Assembly: GCF_032362555.1 (NCBI RefSeq)
Contig: NC_083511.1
Location: 62,001-126,000, forward strand
DNA: 64,000 bases
Reading direction: 5' to 3'
Source: Amyelois transitella
Lineage: Eukaryota; Arthropoda; Insecta; Lepidoptera; Pyralidae
The notes under the pieces: model-generated
The model's database searches: none
What the model saw: the letters and a program-made list of their open reading frames with translations, nothing else
Told to the model about the DNA's origin: nothing
Position numbers and translations under genes: made by a program
In this document: in pieces, positions 24,501 through 37,241 of the stretch
Numbering within the stretch: the first letter of the stretch is position 1
How the letters are laid out: each line of letters opens with the position of its first letter

Positions 24501-27500
24501 TCCCAGTGTCCAGGTGCGATATGGGATAATCGTATATCGTGTTCCTCTGTCGCCTTCCGTGAATATAAAATAAACGCATCGTTTCAATGAAAAATAACAT
24601 CCTCAGCCCAATATGAATTTTGTCTAAAGATGATGGTATAGAGAGGTTGTTAAAACGGTTGTGAAAACGCCCGTTCTAAGGATTTAGTAGATATCATTAA
24701 ATTTTTTGTGAAATTACTAAAAGATAGTACTTATACAAGATATCTCAAAATAAAAGCGTACTTATACACGAGTACCTATTTGTAGTTTCAAAGTTAATCT
24801 GATCAGTTAACTGGATTCCTAATTTGCCACTAAAATTGCCTATAAAAAAGCGATCTTAGCCTGCGATAGTTTTTGCGCCAATAATTGTATCAGTTATCTG
24901 GCGGTTACCAGTGCGGACAAAGGGTCAATAAAGCCCCGTAATGGTTGGACAATGCTGTCTGTCTGCCCGCGTCATCTCGTAGAAAGGCAGCTTTGTGTTC
25001 CATTCCTGGCGTCAAGAAAAACCTTTAATCTATTTTTTAGCAGGCGTAGTTTTCCGTTACCATAACCTTGGGTGTAATGGTAATAATAGATTAGTTCGTG
25101 CTTATACAAATCACCTTATTTTTTAACTGTGCTTGAGCTTTGAGTATGAATATTAATCAAGTAAAATTATTTCTCAAAAAAATTATCAATTTCATTGTCT
25201 CACTTAGAACCTATTTACCTACACCAGAGTCATCCAGGCCTAATGGTCAAGAGGATGTTGATGGTCTTCAAATAAACATATCTACATTCCGCTAACTTTA
25301 ATGTTTACAAATATTTATATGTTTGAGATGGCTTTAAAACCCTTCAATAAATTATTGATCATGCAGTTTGCATGAATACTGTCCGATTGTAGGTGTCACA
25401 TTTTAGTGCGATTGTTGAACTGAAAGTGTGGAATGCAACTAACAGCTGACGACAAATATAGAAGATAATTATAGAAGACCAGATTTAGAACCTGGGTCAA
25501 GCGGGTTCATATGTAGTTGTACCATACTAGCTTGCAAGATTCACGGATTTAACGATTGTTGGTATAACGCGCTTTTAGTTGTAAGTTGTAGGCTCAAAAT
25601 ACTTTTTTTCCCAGAAGTAAACATTCATAAATAAAATCACATTCTTTCCCGGAGGTGTAGGAAGCAACAAAACATTTTCAATTGATACGATTCCTACATA
25701 CTTATACTTTTGATTCAAACTTGTGAACTGAACTTTTCGCCAGTCTGCTCAATTCGATCAAGGTACGTTCGTCTAGGACTTCTCCGTCAATTTTTTCATT
25801 CACACTCATGTACATTTGCTTATTAATAATTAGATTTTTTCTTTTTTCAGTCATTGGAAATTTGTATATGTGATTTTGTTGAAAAATAAGTAGAAAGTGT
25901 GAGTGTTGCCTGTGAGCAGCTTATCTAGACTAAACAAGGCGCACTTATCATATTGAAAGGTGACCGGTGTCTAATTCGTTGATAACGGGTCAAATCATCA
26001 CCTTTGCGAGAGGAACATTCAGAACAATAGAATTTTCCATTACATTAGCTTGCATACTGGTTTAGTAAAACGAACACAGTATCCCAGGGGTGTTGTAAAA
26101 GTTAATACATACATACATGCATGTGGTCACGTCTATATCCCTTGTGGGGTAGTCAGAGCCAACAGTCTTGAAAAGACTGATAGGCCACGCTCAGCTATTT
26201 TTAAGTTAATCAAAGAAGAATTCCATGTTTATATTATGAATTTCGATTCAACACAAAGCCATAAAGCTGTCTGGCTTTGTACCCTATAAAGGATAAGTAC
26301 GAGATAATAGGTGGGATCTATTATCCACTTTAGATTTCAGACAATATTGTCTTATAGACCGCTTTGCAACGACTTTTGCCAAAAATTACCTACTCCTGCA
26401 AAAAATTACTATCCTTTCCGCAGATGTATCGTGGCACAATGTGAGGACTGGCCTGCGGCAGCCACTCCTGGCGAGGTTTCCTCGGAGGCCTGGCAGCCGG
26501 CATGGCGGCCCTGGGCGCTGCCGCCCGCCGCCCCGGCGAGACCCGACGACGCCTGCCTCCAGTTCCGGGCCACTGGTCCCGGGTGCGGACCTGCAGACTT
26601 CGACAACACCACGCTGGTCTCTTGCGACAGGTTCCTGTATAGAACACGCAGTAGTATAGTCGCTGAGGTTAGATATTTAATTTATTAATACCGGTGGATC
26701 GCGGGACATATACTCTTTTATTCCACACCTTTTTTTGAATAATTTTGGGTGTTTTTACACAAATTAATAAGTCCATTATGTACAAAAATATTGGCTGATA
26801 TTATTTAATAGGAGCGATTTTGATCGATTTGAGGTTTGCTGATCAAAAATACTTATATGAGTTGAATTTGAAATTGTACATACCTACTTAAGTTACATCG
26901 CCAAAACAATCTGTCTCAACTGTAAGAACAGGAGCATTACCGGATACATAAAGCAATCTTAATTACAGGAAGATCCAAAAATCTGTTTAGTACCTATCTA
27001 CATATAGAAACTTGTTTTCAAAACAGGAAGCATTAATTTATAAACTATAATAAATCGTTGAGGAGCTGGTGAGGCTACTTTTCTGATCTCTTCTAACTTA
27101 ACGTGTTTGGTACCCTGCGCCGCCATGCTTGCGTTTCTAGCAGTTATCTCTCCGCTGAGTCCCGTTAGACTTTAAGTCTGTGGTAACAATTCTTGTACTG
27201 TTGTTGGCAGTTCGGGCTGGCGTGTGCGGAGTGGAAGCGCGCCCTGGTGGGGACGGTGCACAACGTGGGCATGCTGATCTCGCTGCCTATCATCGGGTTT
27301 ATATCCGACAGGTGCAGTACTATATTCATCTGTTATAGAGTGGTATTGTTCGGTTGGCGCACTGATAGAATTAAATCGGTGGTATGGCGAGTGTATCTGA
27401 GTGTTTGCCTGTAGTATTCGAACAGGAAATGATTATTATAAAAGAAAGTAAGTAGCTGGTAAAATGTTAACAGGGTCCTGAGACTAAAAAGAGAGTCACT

Positions 27501-30258
27501 CACCATCTTTCTTGTATCATGTTATTACGGTTAATAGCTTTGTAAGACTTTTTTATTCTGATGAAGGAAGTTGACAGATATACTAATGACTTACAGATGG
27601 GGCCGGCGTGCCGCCCTGGTGACGTCGGCAGTGGGCGCTGGGCTGCTGGGGCTGGTCAAGTCGTTCGTGAACTCCTACTACACGTATCTGCTGGCTGAAC
27701 TCGCGGAGACTATCCTTGGCGCCAGCGTCTACCCCGCAGCATTCGTCCTCAGTAAGTGTTCACAGTATTGGTTGATATAGCCAGGTCGAAAGTCCAGTTC
27801 TAAAGCCAGTTCAGTACAGGGCTGTCCCAATCCAGGATCATGTTCAAAGACTCGTCCCTGCCTCCTCTTCAGAAAGATAAGCATATAATCTGGTCCTAAC
27901 GCTAGGGGGATAAGAAGATTAGGATCGGAAGTGTAAATAATTACCGTCCCAATTCTACGTTCTAGATAAAAAAAAATAATCAGATGTCCGTAACACTGAT
28001 CCTGGTTTGGCTCTTCGATGTGACCATAATGTCATAGTAGTCTGATTACAGTGTGGCTTAGATCGATTTTCAGATAATTGACGAAATGTCTGATTATACA
28101 AAAAAAAAGTGCACATAGAATTTACAGCTACAATTTAATAACATCCTTAATCTTTTTAATAAGTAAAGCAATAGCCATATGAAAGATACAACTATAACAA
28201 ATGCTTTGGTATTTTTAGTGATCGAGTGGCTGGGCGTGGAGCAGCGCATCTTCGCGAGCTTGGTGCTCGGCATTCCCCTCTCCGCAGGTGCTGCCCTCTT
28301 GGCTCTCCTGGACTATCTCAGCGGCTACTGGAGACTATGGGCACGCATCGCGTACCCACCTTCATTCCTACTGTTGCTTTATCCCTGGCTCTTGCCCGAG
28401 AGTGTACGCTGGCTCGCCTCCCGTGGAAGACATTCTGAAGCGCTCAGCGTGTTGAAACAAGCAGCGAAGTGCAATAATAGTCCCGTTAGTGAGGAGAACT
28501 TGGAAAAGATGCTGCTTAGTGAGACCGAGCAGGTTAATAATAAGGTAGCGGCGGCAGAAGATGAAGAAGGACTCATCAGAGCCTTTTTCAAGTAAGTTAT
28601 ATAATACACTAGAAGTTTAAATGTATCATATTTTTTTTATAATTGGTTTGAGTTTTTACTTTATAATTGATTGAGGTCAATCTGCCTGGTGGTAAGGCCT
28701 AAAGTGGTGCACGGAAGTTCAAATAATGCCTAACACTTTTGCATTGAAAATCTCCAAGTTGTTTGTATCAGTGAAGAGAGATGAAGGGAGGGAATACTAA
28801 ATCACAGATTTGGCGAATTGTAAGGTGTAATTACTTACATGTGGACTTGCATATACTGCCAAATAGTATTTAAGTATGGCTCTTTATTTACCACAAGATA
28901 TAAATACCGACACCTCCAAGGAGCTAACAATTTGAAAATCTCTTGGGATACTTCACATCCAGAATACACAATATATTTTCAGATACGGCGCCCTCCGCCG
29001 CCGGTTGTTCGTGTGCTTCGCGTGGTGGATGTCGGCCGTGTTCGTGTTCTACGGGCTGGCGGTGCGTGCGCACGCGCTGTCGGGCTCCGCGCACGTCAAC
29101 TACGCGCTGGTGGCGGCGGCGGAGCTGCCCGCGCTGCTCCTCAACACGCTGCTGCTCGACAGGATAGGCAGGAGGCCGCTTCTCACTTTCGCATTCCTGC
29201 TCACTGCTGTGTCGCTTATTGCAATATCTTGCATACCACAGGGTGAGTTAATAAATATATGAGAAACAAATCTATAGTACCTTCTGCTTTGTGTTAAATA
29301 ATTGTCAACTCCTGAAATTATACATAATGCTTGCAGAAGGAGGCTGGCGCTGGCTGAACACAGTGCTATACTTGTCAGGCAAGGTCGGCGCGGCGATGTC
29401 CCTGAATGCCCTCTACGTGTACACTGCCGAGCTGTTCCCGACGAGGGCCAGGCAGAGGCTGCTGGCGGCTTGCTCCACGTGCGGGCGACTTGGGTCCTTG
29501 TTAGCTCCGCTCACGCCACTCACGGTAAACAGTTTGTATTAATTTACTTTTGAATGCGAAGTGCCGTATTGTTTTATATACTCTGTGAGAAGGCTTATTA
29601 TAGGACTGATGATTACCTTAATGATAAAAACATCTGGCTCGAGCTTGGCACAGGAACCTCGTAATTAATTGTAGTTTGATTTGATCTTAAATCAAAATTC
29701 AGTACACTCTGTACATAAATCTTTTTAAAATTGGTAATCCATAAAATATATATATATATTTTTCTTTTTAAATATTCAATCTCACATAAATCTGAACAAT
29801 GTATTCTCTCGTCCACATTCTATTCTAAGTTTAATTAATATTGTAAGGTTGACGTTGTTGAAGAAAATGCTGCAGTGCAGTTTGTTACCGCTTCTTCTGC
29901 ACTGACGCCTTGGAAGCGGCAGTAAACTTAGTTTTTAAGTAATTTATTTGACGTCAACCAATGTTGTTAAACCATACGTTTTGACGATTATTAAGCGATA
30001 TATAGTATCCTATAATAATGAATAAAAATTTTGAATTTTGAATTTTTTGAATTTTGATCATCATCTAGCATCTAATCGTTTGTTGTTTGCCAGGCGGCGT
30101 ACCGCTGGTGGCTACCGACGGCGTTGTTCGGCGCTCTCCCGCTATGCAGCGCCATGCTGACCCGGCTCGTGCCGGACACGCTGCACCGCCGGCTGCCGGA
30201 CACCTTCTCCGACCTCGACCCGGCGCCGGGCACCGTGCGAGACGAAGAACAGTGCTGA
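21571..30258 (+). CDS. SLC22-type organic cation transporter, gene B
   Basis: Eight exons: 21571-21707, 26424-26667, 27211-27311, 27597-27751, 28219-28591, 28983-29242, 29337-29524 and 30094-30258 (TGA). They total 540 aa with consistent phases. The start is the ATG giving MSGGEGWSGG; an upstream in-frame GTG at 21454 was discounted. Compared with A, C and D it has a very short N-terminal tail before TM1. Loop 1 has a DNTT sequon and is rich in Pro, Ala and Trp. Motif A is intact, with SDR at 159-161 followed by WGRR. The SLC22 signature PESVRWLASRGR is at 272-283 and AELFPTRARQR is in exon 7. The loop after TM6 is acidic. It is predicted to be a plasma-membrane transporter of organic cations or zwitterions. 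A poly(A) signal starts 8 nt after the stop. Intron 7 contains a retrotransposon 3' end. Confidence 0.9.
23051..23093. repeat. Near-perfect hairpin, 3-nt loop
   Basis: TAGCCCGGCAG-A-AATTACCA pairs with TGGTAATT-C-CTGCCGGGCTA around the loop TGT: 19 pairs and one A/C mismatch. The loop is too tight for a normal pre-miRNA. Confidence 0.6.
25621..25810 (-). repeat. Family Y retrotransposon fragment
   Basis: CATAAATAAAATCACATTCTTTCCCGGAGG, given here in two parts as CATAAATAAAATCACATT and CTTTCCCGGAGG, is followed by ATCAAGGTACGTTCGTCTAG. It matches the family Y 3' region with strong decay. Confidence 0.5.
26107..26202 (+). repeat. Truncated family X retroposon with target duplication
   Basis: Starts at the CATA tail and breaks off after CACGCTCAGCTATT, so only about 96 bp of the 262-bp unit are present. 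Both ends carry the 8-bp duplication AAGTTAAT (26099-26106 and 26203-26210). A truncated copy with a target duplication indicates retroposition, with the CATA side as the 3' end. Confidence 0.7.
29583..30058 (+). mobile_element. 5'-truncated non-LTR retrotransposon, 3' fragment in gene B intron 7
   Basis: Begins inside the last codons of the reverse-transcriptase ORF; the C-terminal residues KNIWLELGTGTS are still readable up to TAA near 29663. It continues through the 3' UTR to the GAATTTT repeat tail. It matches 49166-49647 at roughly 95% by eye. It fills most of the 569-bp intron. Confidence 0.8.
29847..29959 (+). other. Predicted H-type pseudoknot in retrotransposon 3' UTR (copy 1)
   Basis: Outer stem GGTTGACGT (29847-29855) with ACGTCAACC (29951-29959). 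Inside, CAGTGCAG (29873-29880) pairs with CTGCACTG (29897-29904), and CCGCTTC (29888-29894) pairs with GAAGCGG (29913-29919). The two inner stems interleave. The loops are 7, 2 and 8 nt. Confidence 0.55.
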
Positions 30259-30265
30259 GCTTTAC

Positions 30266-30271
30266 AATAAA
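30266..30271 (+). terminator. Poly(A) signal of gene B
   Basis: AATAAA begins 8 nt after the TGA stop, giving an unusually short 3' UTR if used. Confidence 0.5.
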
Positions 30272-31492
30272 ATATACATTATCGCTCCATTCCTTTTCGT
30301 CGACCTGGTTCAAGCGGGATAAGGTTACCCAGTGAACAAGAGTCGCGTCATAGAGTAGAGATGGCTTTTTGTACCCACTCCTGGATCATAGTCATCAAGA
30401 AGCTTGTTAGTTACTTGTTGTTTTAAGCTAAATTCGTAAAGTACTAACTTTTGTTTTAAAATTAAGTATACTTAGAAATAGAATCAACATGTTCAAAATA
30501 TGTTACCCTGCCTAGTTGATTTATTTTTGTGAGGAATGACTTGTTCCATAGCCGTTCAATGTTTTATAAAATAAAGTACCTCGTTGGCATGACATGCATC
30601 AATGTACGAGTATCTCTATATCAATAATTATGCTCTCTGTATCGATAAAACTATATCTGTTATAGAAATAGAGTATTGCTGAATTTTGTTGAAATCAGAT
30701 CTCCATTCGTCGTTGCGTTTGTTATAAGTTGTAATTTATTGCTCTTTATCAACTCAGAAGTGAAATTGAATAAACTGTAATATACGAGTACCTACTCGAG
30801 TTGTAGGGTTATGTTTTATACTTTTATATAATGTTTATAAGGATCATTTGCATCAAGTCTCTCTAGCGCACCTTTTTAACCACAATTCCGTTACAGATAT
30901 GAAAGTTCCTATAGGCTCATTAGGTGTAAATACTGGTACTTGAAAACTTTGAATTGAAAAGATACTTGTAATAAGACTGTCATTGAAAACATAATGTACA
31001 TCTAAGATAAATATAATAATAATAATAACATCACCACCCCTCAGGACGAAAACCTCGTCATGGCTGAGAAAGAACTTTCTAAGTACTTGGACTTGGCCCA
31101 TGAGGTTACCTATATACAAATATGTTTTTTTATTTTTTTTATATTAAATGTATATTTTAAAATGTTGTAAGTGAAAAATAAGTTAAAGAAAAGAAATAAA
31201 AATTAAATAAATTTACCAAAAAAAGTATTTTTATTTTTAATACTAGGACCAGCGCCAGAAGACTTCGAAGAGCAATGTTGTGCTACGAATATAACGTTAA
31301 TAGATAAAGGATATAAAAAAAATCAAATACCTAATTGTTCTACCGGGACAGATACCATGATTGGAAGTTATCAAAATGTTTTTATAAATCATAATGAAAT
31401 TAGAATAAATTTTAGATTTGAGTAATTCTAGTCTCTATAAGGTTATTCAGATTACTGTGCACTATTGAAAACTTTTAAAATGTACCGTAAAT

Positions 31493-31740
31493 GTCGCCGC
31501 GTGGTTCTTGGCACTTTAGAATAGTACCACTTCAAATATCGTAATATGCTACTAAAGGCTTATAAGCTTGGGTTTCTTTTTGTAGGCGATGGGCTAGCAG
31601 CCTGTCACTATTTGAATCTCAATTCCACCATTTTAAGCCATGTAGCTGAATGTGGCCATTCAATCTTTTTGAGAGTGTTGACTCTGTCTACCCTGCGAGG
31701 GATATAGAAATGATTATATGTATGTATGTATATATGTACC
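31493..31740 (-). repeat. Retroposon family X copy
   Basis: GCGTGGTTCTTGGCACTTTA is followed by GCGATGGGCTAGCAGCCTGT and ends GGGATATAGAAATG with a TATGTATGTATGTATA tail. It is diverged and relates most closely to the copy at 57259. Confidence 0.55.
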
Positions 31741-32072
31741 GTATTGTAAGATAGTCTGTAATCAATTAAATAATGAATTTTTTGAAAGCAACTTCGAGAT
31801 TAAACTTCAACGTAGATGTATCTGAGGGAATTCTATTACGAGATTTTGAATTATGAGACACACGTACAAACCGCGTTACGATAGTGAACTATAATTAGTT
31901 CGACTAATAAGTATTTCTCATTCGGAATGCCAGCGTGCAAGTACCTACATGGCAATGCAATCGTTTCTCAAAGTCAAGCACTGTGTGATTGACTGCAGGC
32001 AAACAATGCAGTCAATAGATAGTCGGTTTTGACAGTGACGAGACCTTGACCCACTGGCTCTCCACCACTTAC

Positions 32073-32184
32073 AGCGACGCCCAAGGCGAGGTCGGTGGCG
32101 GGCCGCCGCCGCCGCCCAGCTGCTGGAGGGTGCTGTGGGCGACCACAGTGCCATTAGAGCTGCCGACGCGGCCACCATCCGTAC
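32073..32184 (-). other. Candidate orphan coding exon
   Basis: A 112-nt GC-rich block on the minus strand flanked by a strong acceptor (TTTCCAG|GTACGG) and donor (GCT|GTAAGTGG). One open frame reads TDGGRVGSSNGTVVAHSTLQ then a Gly run and PPPTSPWAS; a second frame is also open. No parent gene is visible in the window, so it may belong to a long-intron minus-strand gene or be a noncoding exon. Confidence 0.3.
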
Positions 32185-32664
32185 CTGGAAACTCGTATAT
32201 TTATAGATTTCACATTAGGGAATTCCGCAGGGAAATTCACATTTTAAATCAATCGTGATTTAGTAATAATTAAACCTGCTTGTCAATCGCTAGTCGCTAG
32301 GTATATATATTACTTCTACCTCATTACTTAATGGTGACTCTGTTTGATAGCTCGAACGGTTAGAGATCTAGACATAATATAGTACTGTGTACTAAAACAT
32401 ACCGCTTGTTAGATACGAGTTTGAATCTCCACACATTTTATCGAAAGTATCAATCGATCACAGTGTCATTGTTTAAAGAGAATATTGACAATCAGCGCGA
32501 CGAAGCGAACCCAATTGGAGCCCTTGATACATCCATTTTGTACGTAATAACCAACCGACCCTGCAGTGGAGCGCAACACCTATCTGGGTCAAAGATCGGG
32601 GAGTGCCAGTGATTCATGGGGATTTGAAGATCGTGGGCATCAGTTCTGTGTAGTGTGAAAAACG

Positions 32665-32864
32665 ATGGAAGATAAAGTAAAGTCTAATGGTGGCGATCAG
32701 AAAGTGACGTTGACGTGTGGGGTGGATGCTGATGGAGTTCTTCGGCAATTGGGGCAAGCGGGGAGGTTCCACCTGCGCACGTACGTGCTGGTGGCGCTGG
32801 TGGCTGTTCAAGTCGGTCTGCTGCACACTACCTATATATTCCTGGCTGCGGACCTGCCTTACCG
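32665..32864 (+). CDS. Gene C alternative first exon 1a
   Basis: The ATG opens a 66-codon frame, ending TYIFLAADLPYR at the donor CG|GTGAGT in phase 2. It encodes a cytoplasmic tail with DADGVLRQLGQAGRFH, TM1, and the start of extracellular loop 1. Joined to exon 2 at 41300 it restores an Arg codon and gives a 552-aa protein. An arthropod initiator-like TCAGT occurs at 32640-32644. No exons 2-8 follow before exon 1b, so it either splices to the shared exons or is a relic. Confidence 0.75.
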
Positions 32865-34914
32865 GTGAGTCGAATAGATCTTATAGCTTAAGCTAGTAGT
32901 GTCTACTAGAGCTTGATGAGCTAGTAGGTACAAATTGTCGATTTCTCTTAAAGAAAAATTTTCAAACAAATCTGTTTAATAACATAAGTTTCAATTCACT
33001 TTTATTATTTTAAATGGTGGCTAACCACATGTCACGTTATCGTTCTTTCATATCAATTAGTATTTGAATGCTTGAGGTTTTGAAAAACTATTCGATAATA
33101 GCTCTTACATTTCAAACCTCGTTAGTTGACAAGTTAAGAGTCTTTGTGGTTACAGCAGCATGTACCGGCTCGTCCAATAATGTACACATCATTACCTTAT
33201 TCATACTTATCAAATATACATCGTGAATCGCTCATATATAGCATTTTCTTTAGTTTTTGCATTCTTTTAAGTAGGTTCAAGTTTCTGATTGTCCCGTGAT
33301 ACTTCTTTTTCCTCGCAGATCGGAAAAGTAAATTAAGGGAAAGTCCTCTTAACTTGGGATTCTTCTTTAACCAATAAGTTAGTAATCTGTCCCTTTTTGA
33401 ATCTCAATTCGGTCATTAAGCTATCCCACTGAACTAAGCCTTCAAGTCTTCGCAAGACAGAAGACGACGACGAAGAAATAAACGTGACTATGAATGTATT
33501 CTTTGAAACATTGATGTTTGGAGTATTCTTAGGCCATAGGACCAGTTCGTACTTACTACCTAAAATCTCGCTTCTTTTTCGCGGGGTACCTGCCTGATAG
33601 CAATCTTGGTTGTTGTCTTATCAACAACCCGTGCTTTGGTATCGCCCTGGTTTTTGCATTCAACAAATATAGCGAACAGAAAGTAATAATGAACACAGAC
33701 CACGTTTGAATGACCGTTTATTTCTTAAGTAATCTCCTGCTATAGTAATTACGGGGTAATTGAACGCACAATGAAATTGGTTACCTAACTACATATTAAA
33801 GAAATAAAGTATCATTCCAATTTAATAAATAACGATTTATCAGCTTAAAGTTATGAATTTATGTCCAAGAATAATCTGGGAAAATGATATTGCTAAAACG
33901 TTTGATTATATAGCAACTGATAATTAGTGGTTATAATATTCGTTGGAACCCCCGTGAAATGACAGTCGTTAACGTGTTGACGTCCGACAATGATGTAATG
34001 ACACAGCGCCCGGCTCACTTCGTGCACCACAATACGCGCCGTCTCGCAGTGCGGTGGAACAAGGGCCGCGATATTTGCTTTATCATCTTTTAGCTGGAAA
34101 TCTCGCATACTTGTTTTTTTGTTTGCATTAATGTTTGAATTGTTTTAACAAGTTCCAGTGTTTATTCTCCTCTGTTATTTTCTTAAGGATAAATTTATTT
34201 GTCATTTATCCTTAGTTATTTTGTTTAATTATCACTATTGTTATTTGAGTTGGTATTTTTCCTCACAATATTGTTGCTCTACCTATATTCTCATATGGAG
34301 TATTGCTTACACCAGTTACAGGATAACCAATTGTATTTGGAGCTTTTACAGGAGGCTATAAAAGTATGATCTGCTTTATGTTGCGTGGGTCCAATAGTAA
34401 CAATTTACCATCAGATGGGCTATATACCTGTGTATCTATCTACTTCATTTTGTATGAAAAAGGAAGTCATTACTCTGAAGGTCAGATAAGGATAAGGTGT
34501 TAAATAAAATTAGTATGCAAAGAGGTGATGGGATTTGATGAGGATATAAACATTTGACCAGAGAAAAGAATAAAGCAGGAAGTGGGACATTTGAGGACGA
34601 GGCTCTGTAATATAATGAAGTAAAGCATAAATTAATATTTGTAAGTCACAGTATGTCGAAAAAGGCATAAAGCGAAACTTGTCTTCAAATTAGAAAAAAA
34701 TTAGTTATAAATATAAAAAAAAGTTCAATACTTTTAAAATACATACTCATTATATCTATGATAATCGTTTGCTAAATTTCTCTCTCCTCTCAGCTCCTTA
34801 TCAACGACAAAATTTAAGACTAAGGTAGTAGAAGTAATTTGTGATAATATTTCGAGTTTGCTATAAATAAACAAAGCGAACATTACGTATGGCCAGGAAG
34901 CAGAGAAAGTTTCG

Positions 34915-35090
34915 CTTGTCGGAGCTTGCGGCGTGCGCGTGGGCATGTTTACAAAGAGCCTTTAGCACCTGTGGCGGCACAGTAAGCAACGCCTCCGGCG
35001 CAGGCGCAGGCGCGGCGAGGATGCGCTGAGACCGCGCGACCAGTCGCGAACTGCGGGTCACCCTTCACCCGCGTGCCCCAACTACATAAA
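34915..35090 (+). promoter_or_regulatory. CpG-rich block upstream of exon 1b
   Basis: Contains repeated GGCGCAGGCGCAGGCGCGGC-type sequence within AT-rich DNA, 230-400 nt upstream of exon 1b's ATG. This fits a promoter or 5' UTR dedicated to that exon. Confidence 0.35.
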
Positions 35091-35319
35091 AACATTTAAA
35101 CCTGACGTAAACATAACTCTTTGGAGGTTTATTTAAACTTATAAACTTATCCGTATACACTTTAAAAAAACGAACTCGGATTTAGTTATTTTAAAATTAA
35201 ATTTAGCAATTTATTATTAAATGTCCTTTAACTTTACAATCTAATTTATTTGTGGTAATATCCTTGCACGCGCCTATATGTGAAATCAAACGTTTTGACA
35301 CACATTTCATTTGATCAAA

Positions 35320-35531
35320 ATGGAGAAATCCTCGGGAAATATTGGAAAACCAGTGGCAGCGGAAGTAGTGTCTCCGGCAAGTGAGGGTTTTGACACGGAG
35401 CGGCTGATGCGAGAGTTGGGCCAAGGCCGGCTGTTCCACCTGATGAACTATGGTCTCCTGGCCGTCACCGTGTTCATGGCCGCCATCTACGGGATTAACT
35501 ACGTGTTCCTGGCTGGCGATGTGTCCTACAG
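35320..35531 (+). CDS. Gene C alternative first exon 1b
   Basis: The ATG opens a frame of 70 codons plus 2 nt: MEKSSGNIGKPVAAEVVSPA, then the conserved FDTERLMRELGQGRLFH, TM1, and NYVFLAGDVSYR at donor AG|GTACTG. The phase equals exons 1a and 1c. Joined to 41300 it gives a 556-aa isoform. An in-frame TTG at 35311 was discounted as a start. Confidence 0.75.
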
Positions 35532-35889
35532 GTACTGTAGCATCATCATCTATCCATATTTTGACAAGTATAATAATTAAAGTTTGATGTAATTTTGTTT
35601 TAGTCTTATCTTGTTTGTTAGTCTTATCATGGCAGTTTAAAGTTTTCAAACATTCTTTCTGTCTAATCAATTGATTCGGCTTCTACCTGATGTTTGTATG
35701 TATATAAATGCTACAGCTTACTTAAGAACAAACCTGAAGAGAATTATTTTTGAATCATAATTTAATTATAAAACTGAGTGTAAAACAAAATCAGAGAACA
35801 ATAAATAATCCGCACACTGTTTTAGCAAACTAATTGTTTTTTTTTGTTCGATCTTCTTCTTTTATTCTTGTTACTTTATTTTTATGGAA

Positions 35890-36118
35890 CCGATATTGTA
35901 CTACTAGCAAGCAATCTTCTCTTTCTTCCTCCTGGCATTACTTCTAGTTGCATGAGACCCGGAGAAGACTCCAGAGAAGCGAGGAAAACAATGATTGACC
36001 ATGGACATACACAACTAGGAAAATAGTCCTTGGTTCATGATCGAGGTGGGATTTGAACCTGTACCTTTATGCCGGGCCTTCATACCGATTTGACCACCGA
36101 TGCTCTCAAGGTACTACC
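35890..36118 (-). repeat. tRNA-derived SINE
   Basis: On the minus strand GAGCATCGGTGGTCAAATCGG and a B-box GGTTCAAATCC form a tRNA-like head ending near 36050. The body runs left to about 35890. It lies in the gene C upstream region, between exons 1b and 1c. Confidence 0.55.
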
Positions 36119-37241
36119 TACTAGCAAGCATTATTATAATATTTTTTTTTGCGAATGGTTCATAAATACCTAAAACTTGATGACAAAGCAAATACTTAGC
36201 TTTAAATTTTATTTACCACAAACTCAATTAGCAGACTATAGTGGAGGCTAGAGGATATTTACTTTGCAAATTATAAAAAGCAAGACAGCTTGATGTAGGT
36301 GTGACGCGTCCCGGATACATGGACCGCTGGACATGCTTATTGGTCCTTCGCAATTGTCTAGTCTGGATCCTGAAGGACACATCCTGTTAGCGGGCTGCAG
36401 ACTGATGACATTCTTGAATACAGTGCATCCATTGATTGAACTTGATTCTGTCGAGGATAATTTGCAAAGGGTATGCAAGCTCCATTAAAATGAAAAGTTT
36501 CACTTCGCGGTCGCTACTGTCGTCAAGAATCAAGCGCCTAATAAACGCACAATTGTCAAGCTCAATAGAAAAAAAATAAGGCTAAGACGGTTAACTTATG
36601 GAGGCATTACAATGTGCGAATTTTTAAGCTTTATTCGTAATCGTTATTATAAGTAATTCTGGGAGTTAAATGCCTGTAAAATACGGACATTTACATTTTT
36701 AGAATGGTAAATAAATAACATGGTGACGAGAAGGATCATAGTCCTAGGAAATTTTTCAATTGTAATTCTTCAATGTGTCACTTGATGTTAACATTATTAT
36801 CGTATTTATTGATTATAAAAATTATATTTATTCCACTTATCTTAATTTATACATAGAGGTATAATAAAGAGTGTATTGAATTGAAACAACAAGCATTTGA
36901 ATTGAGTGATAGATTATCTCGCAACTTAATCCGAAAACCCACACTAGTATATTTTACAAGGCAATATTGCAAAATACGAATTTAAGACATCGCTTTGACT
37001 AAAAGCATATTTAAATAAATACATATTTTTCAATAAATATTTTCGAGTATTTCCTAATATAGAGAATTGTCGAATTGACGGATCGCTATATTGGAGATCC
37101 ATGAAATAGGGAAAGTTGTGAGAGTCAATGTAGGTACCTAAAGAAGTGTAGTACTCATATTTGTATGTTGTAAGGCGTTCAAACATGCTGTGAATGGGTT
37201 TTTCCTTCAGCAGATGAGTTATGGGTTATTCTCATTTGATA

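Larger units (their letters stand above)
21708..26423 (+). other. Intron 1 of gene B, 4.7 kb
   Basis: AT-rich. It holds the hairpin at 23051, a CpG-richer patch at 24110-24190, a family Y fragment at about 25621 and a family X fragment at 26107. The patch 23098-23224 reads in frame as FVSSLRDRTWSTGVWTPWSL and looks like a relic of a repeat-encoded protein that I cannot place. Confidence 0.4.
30259..32664. other. Spacer between gene B and gene C first exons
   Basis: Mostly AT-rich. At 31030-31112 the plus strand encodes a short retroelement-like peptide (TPQDENLVMAEKELSKYLDL), probably a non-LTR relic. A degenerate family X copy is at 31493. The orphan minus-strand exon candidate is at 32073-32184. 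Confidence 0.4.
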
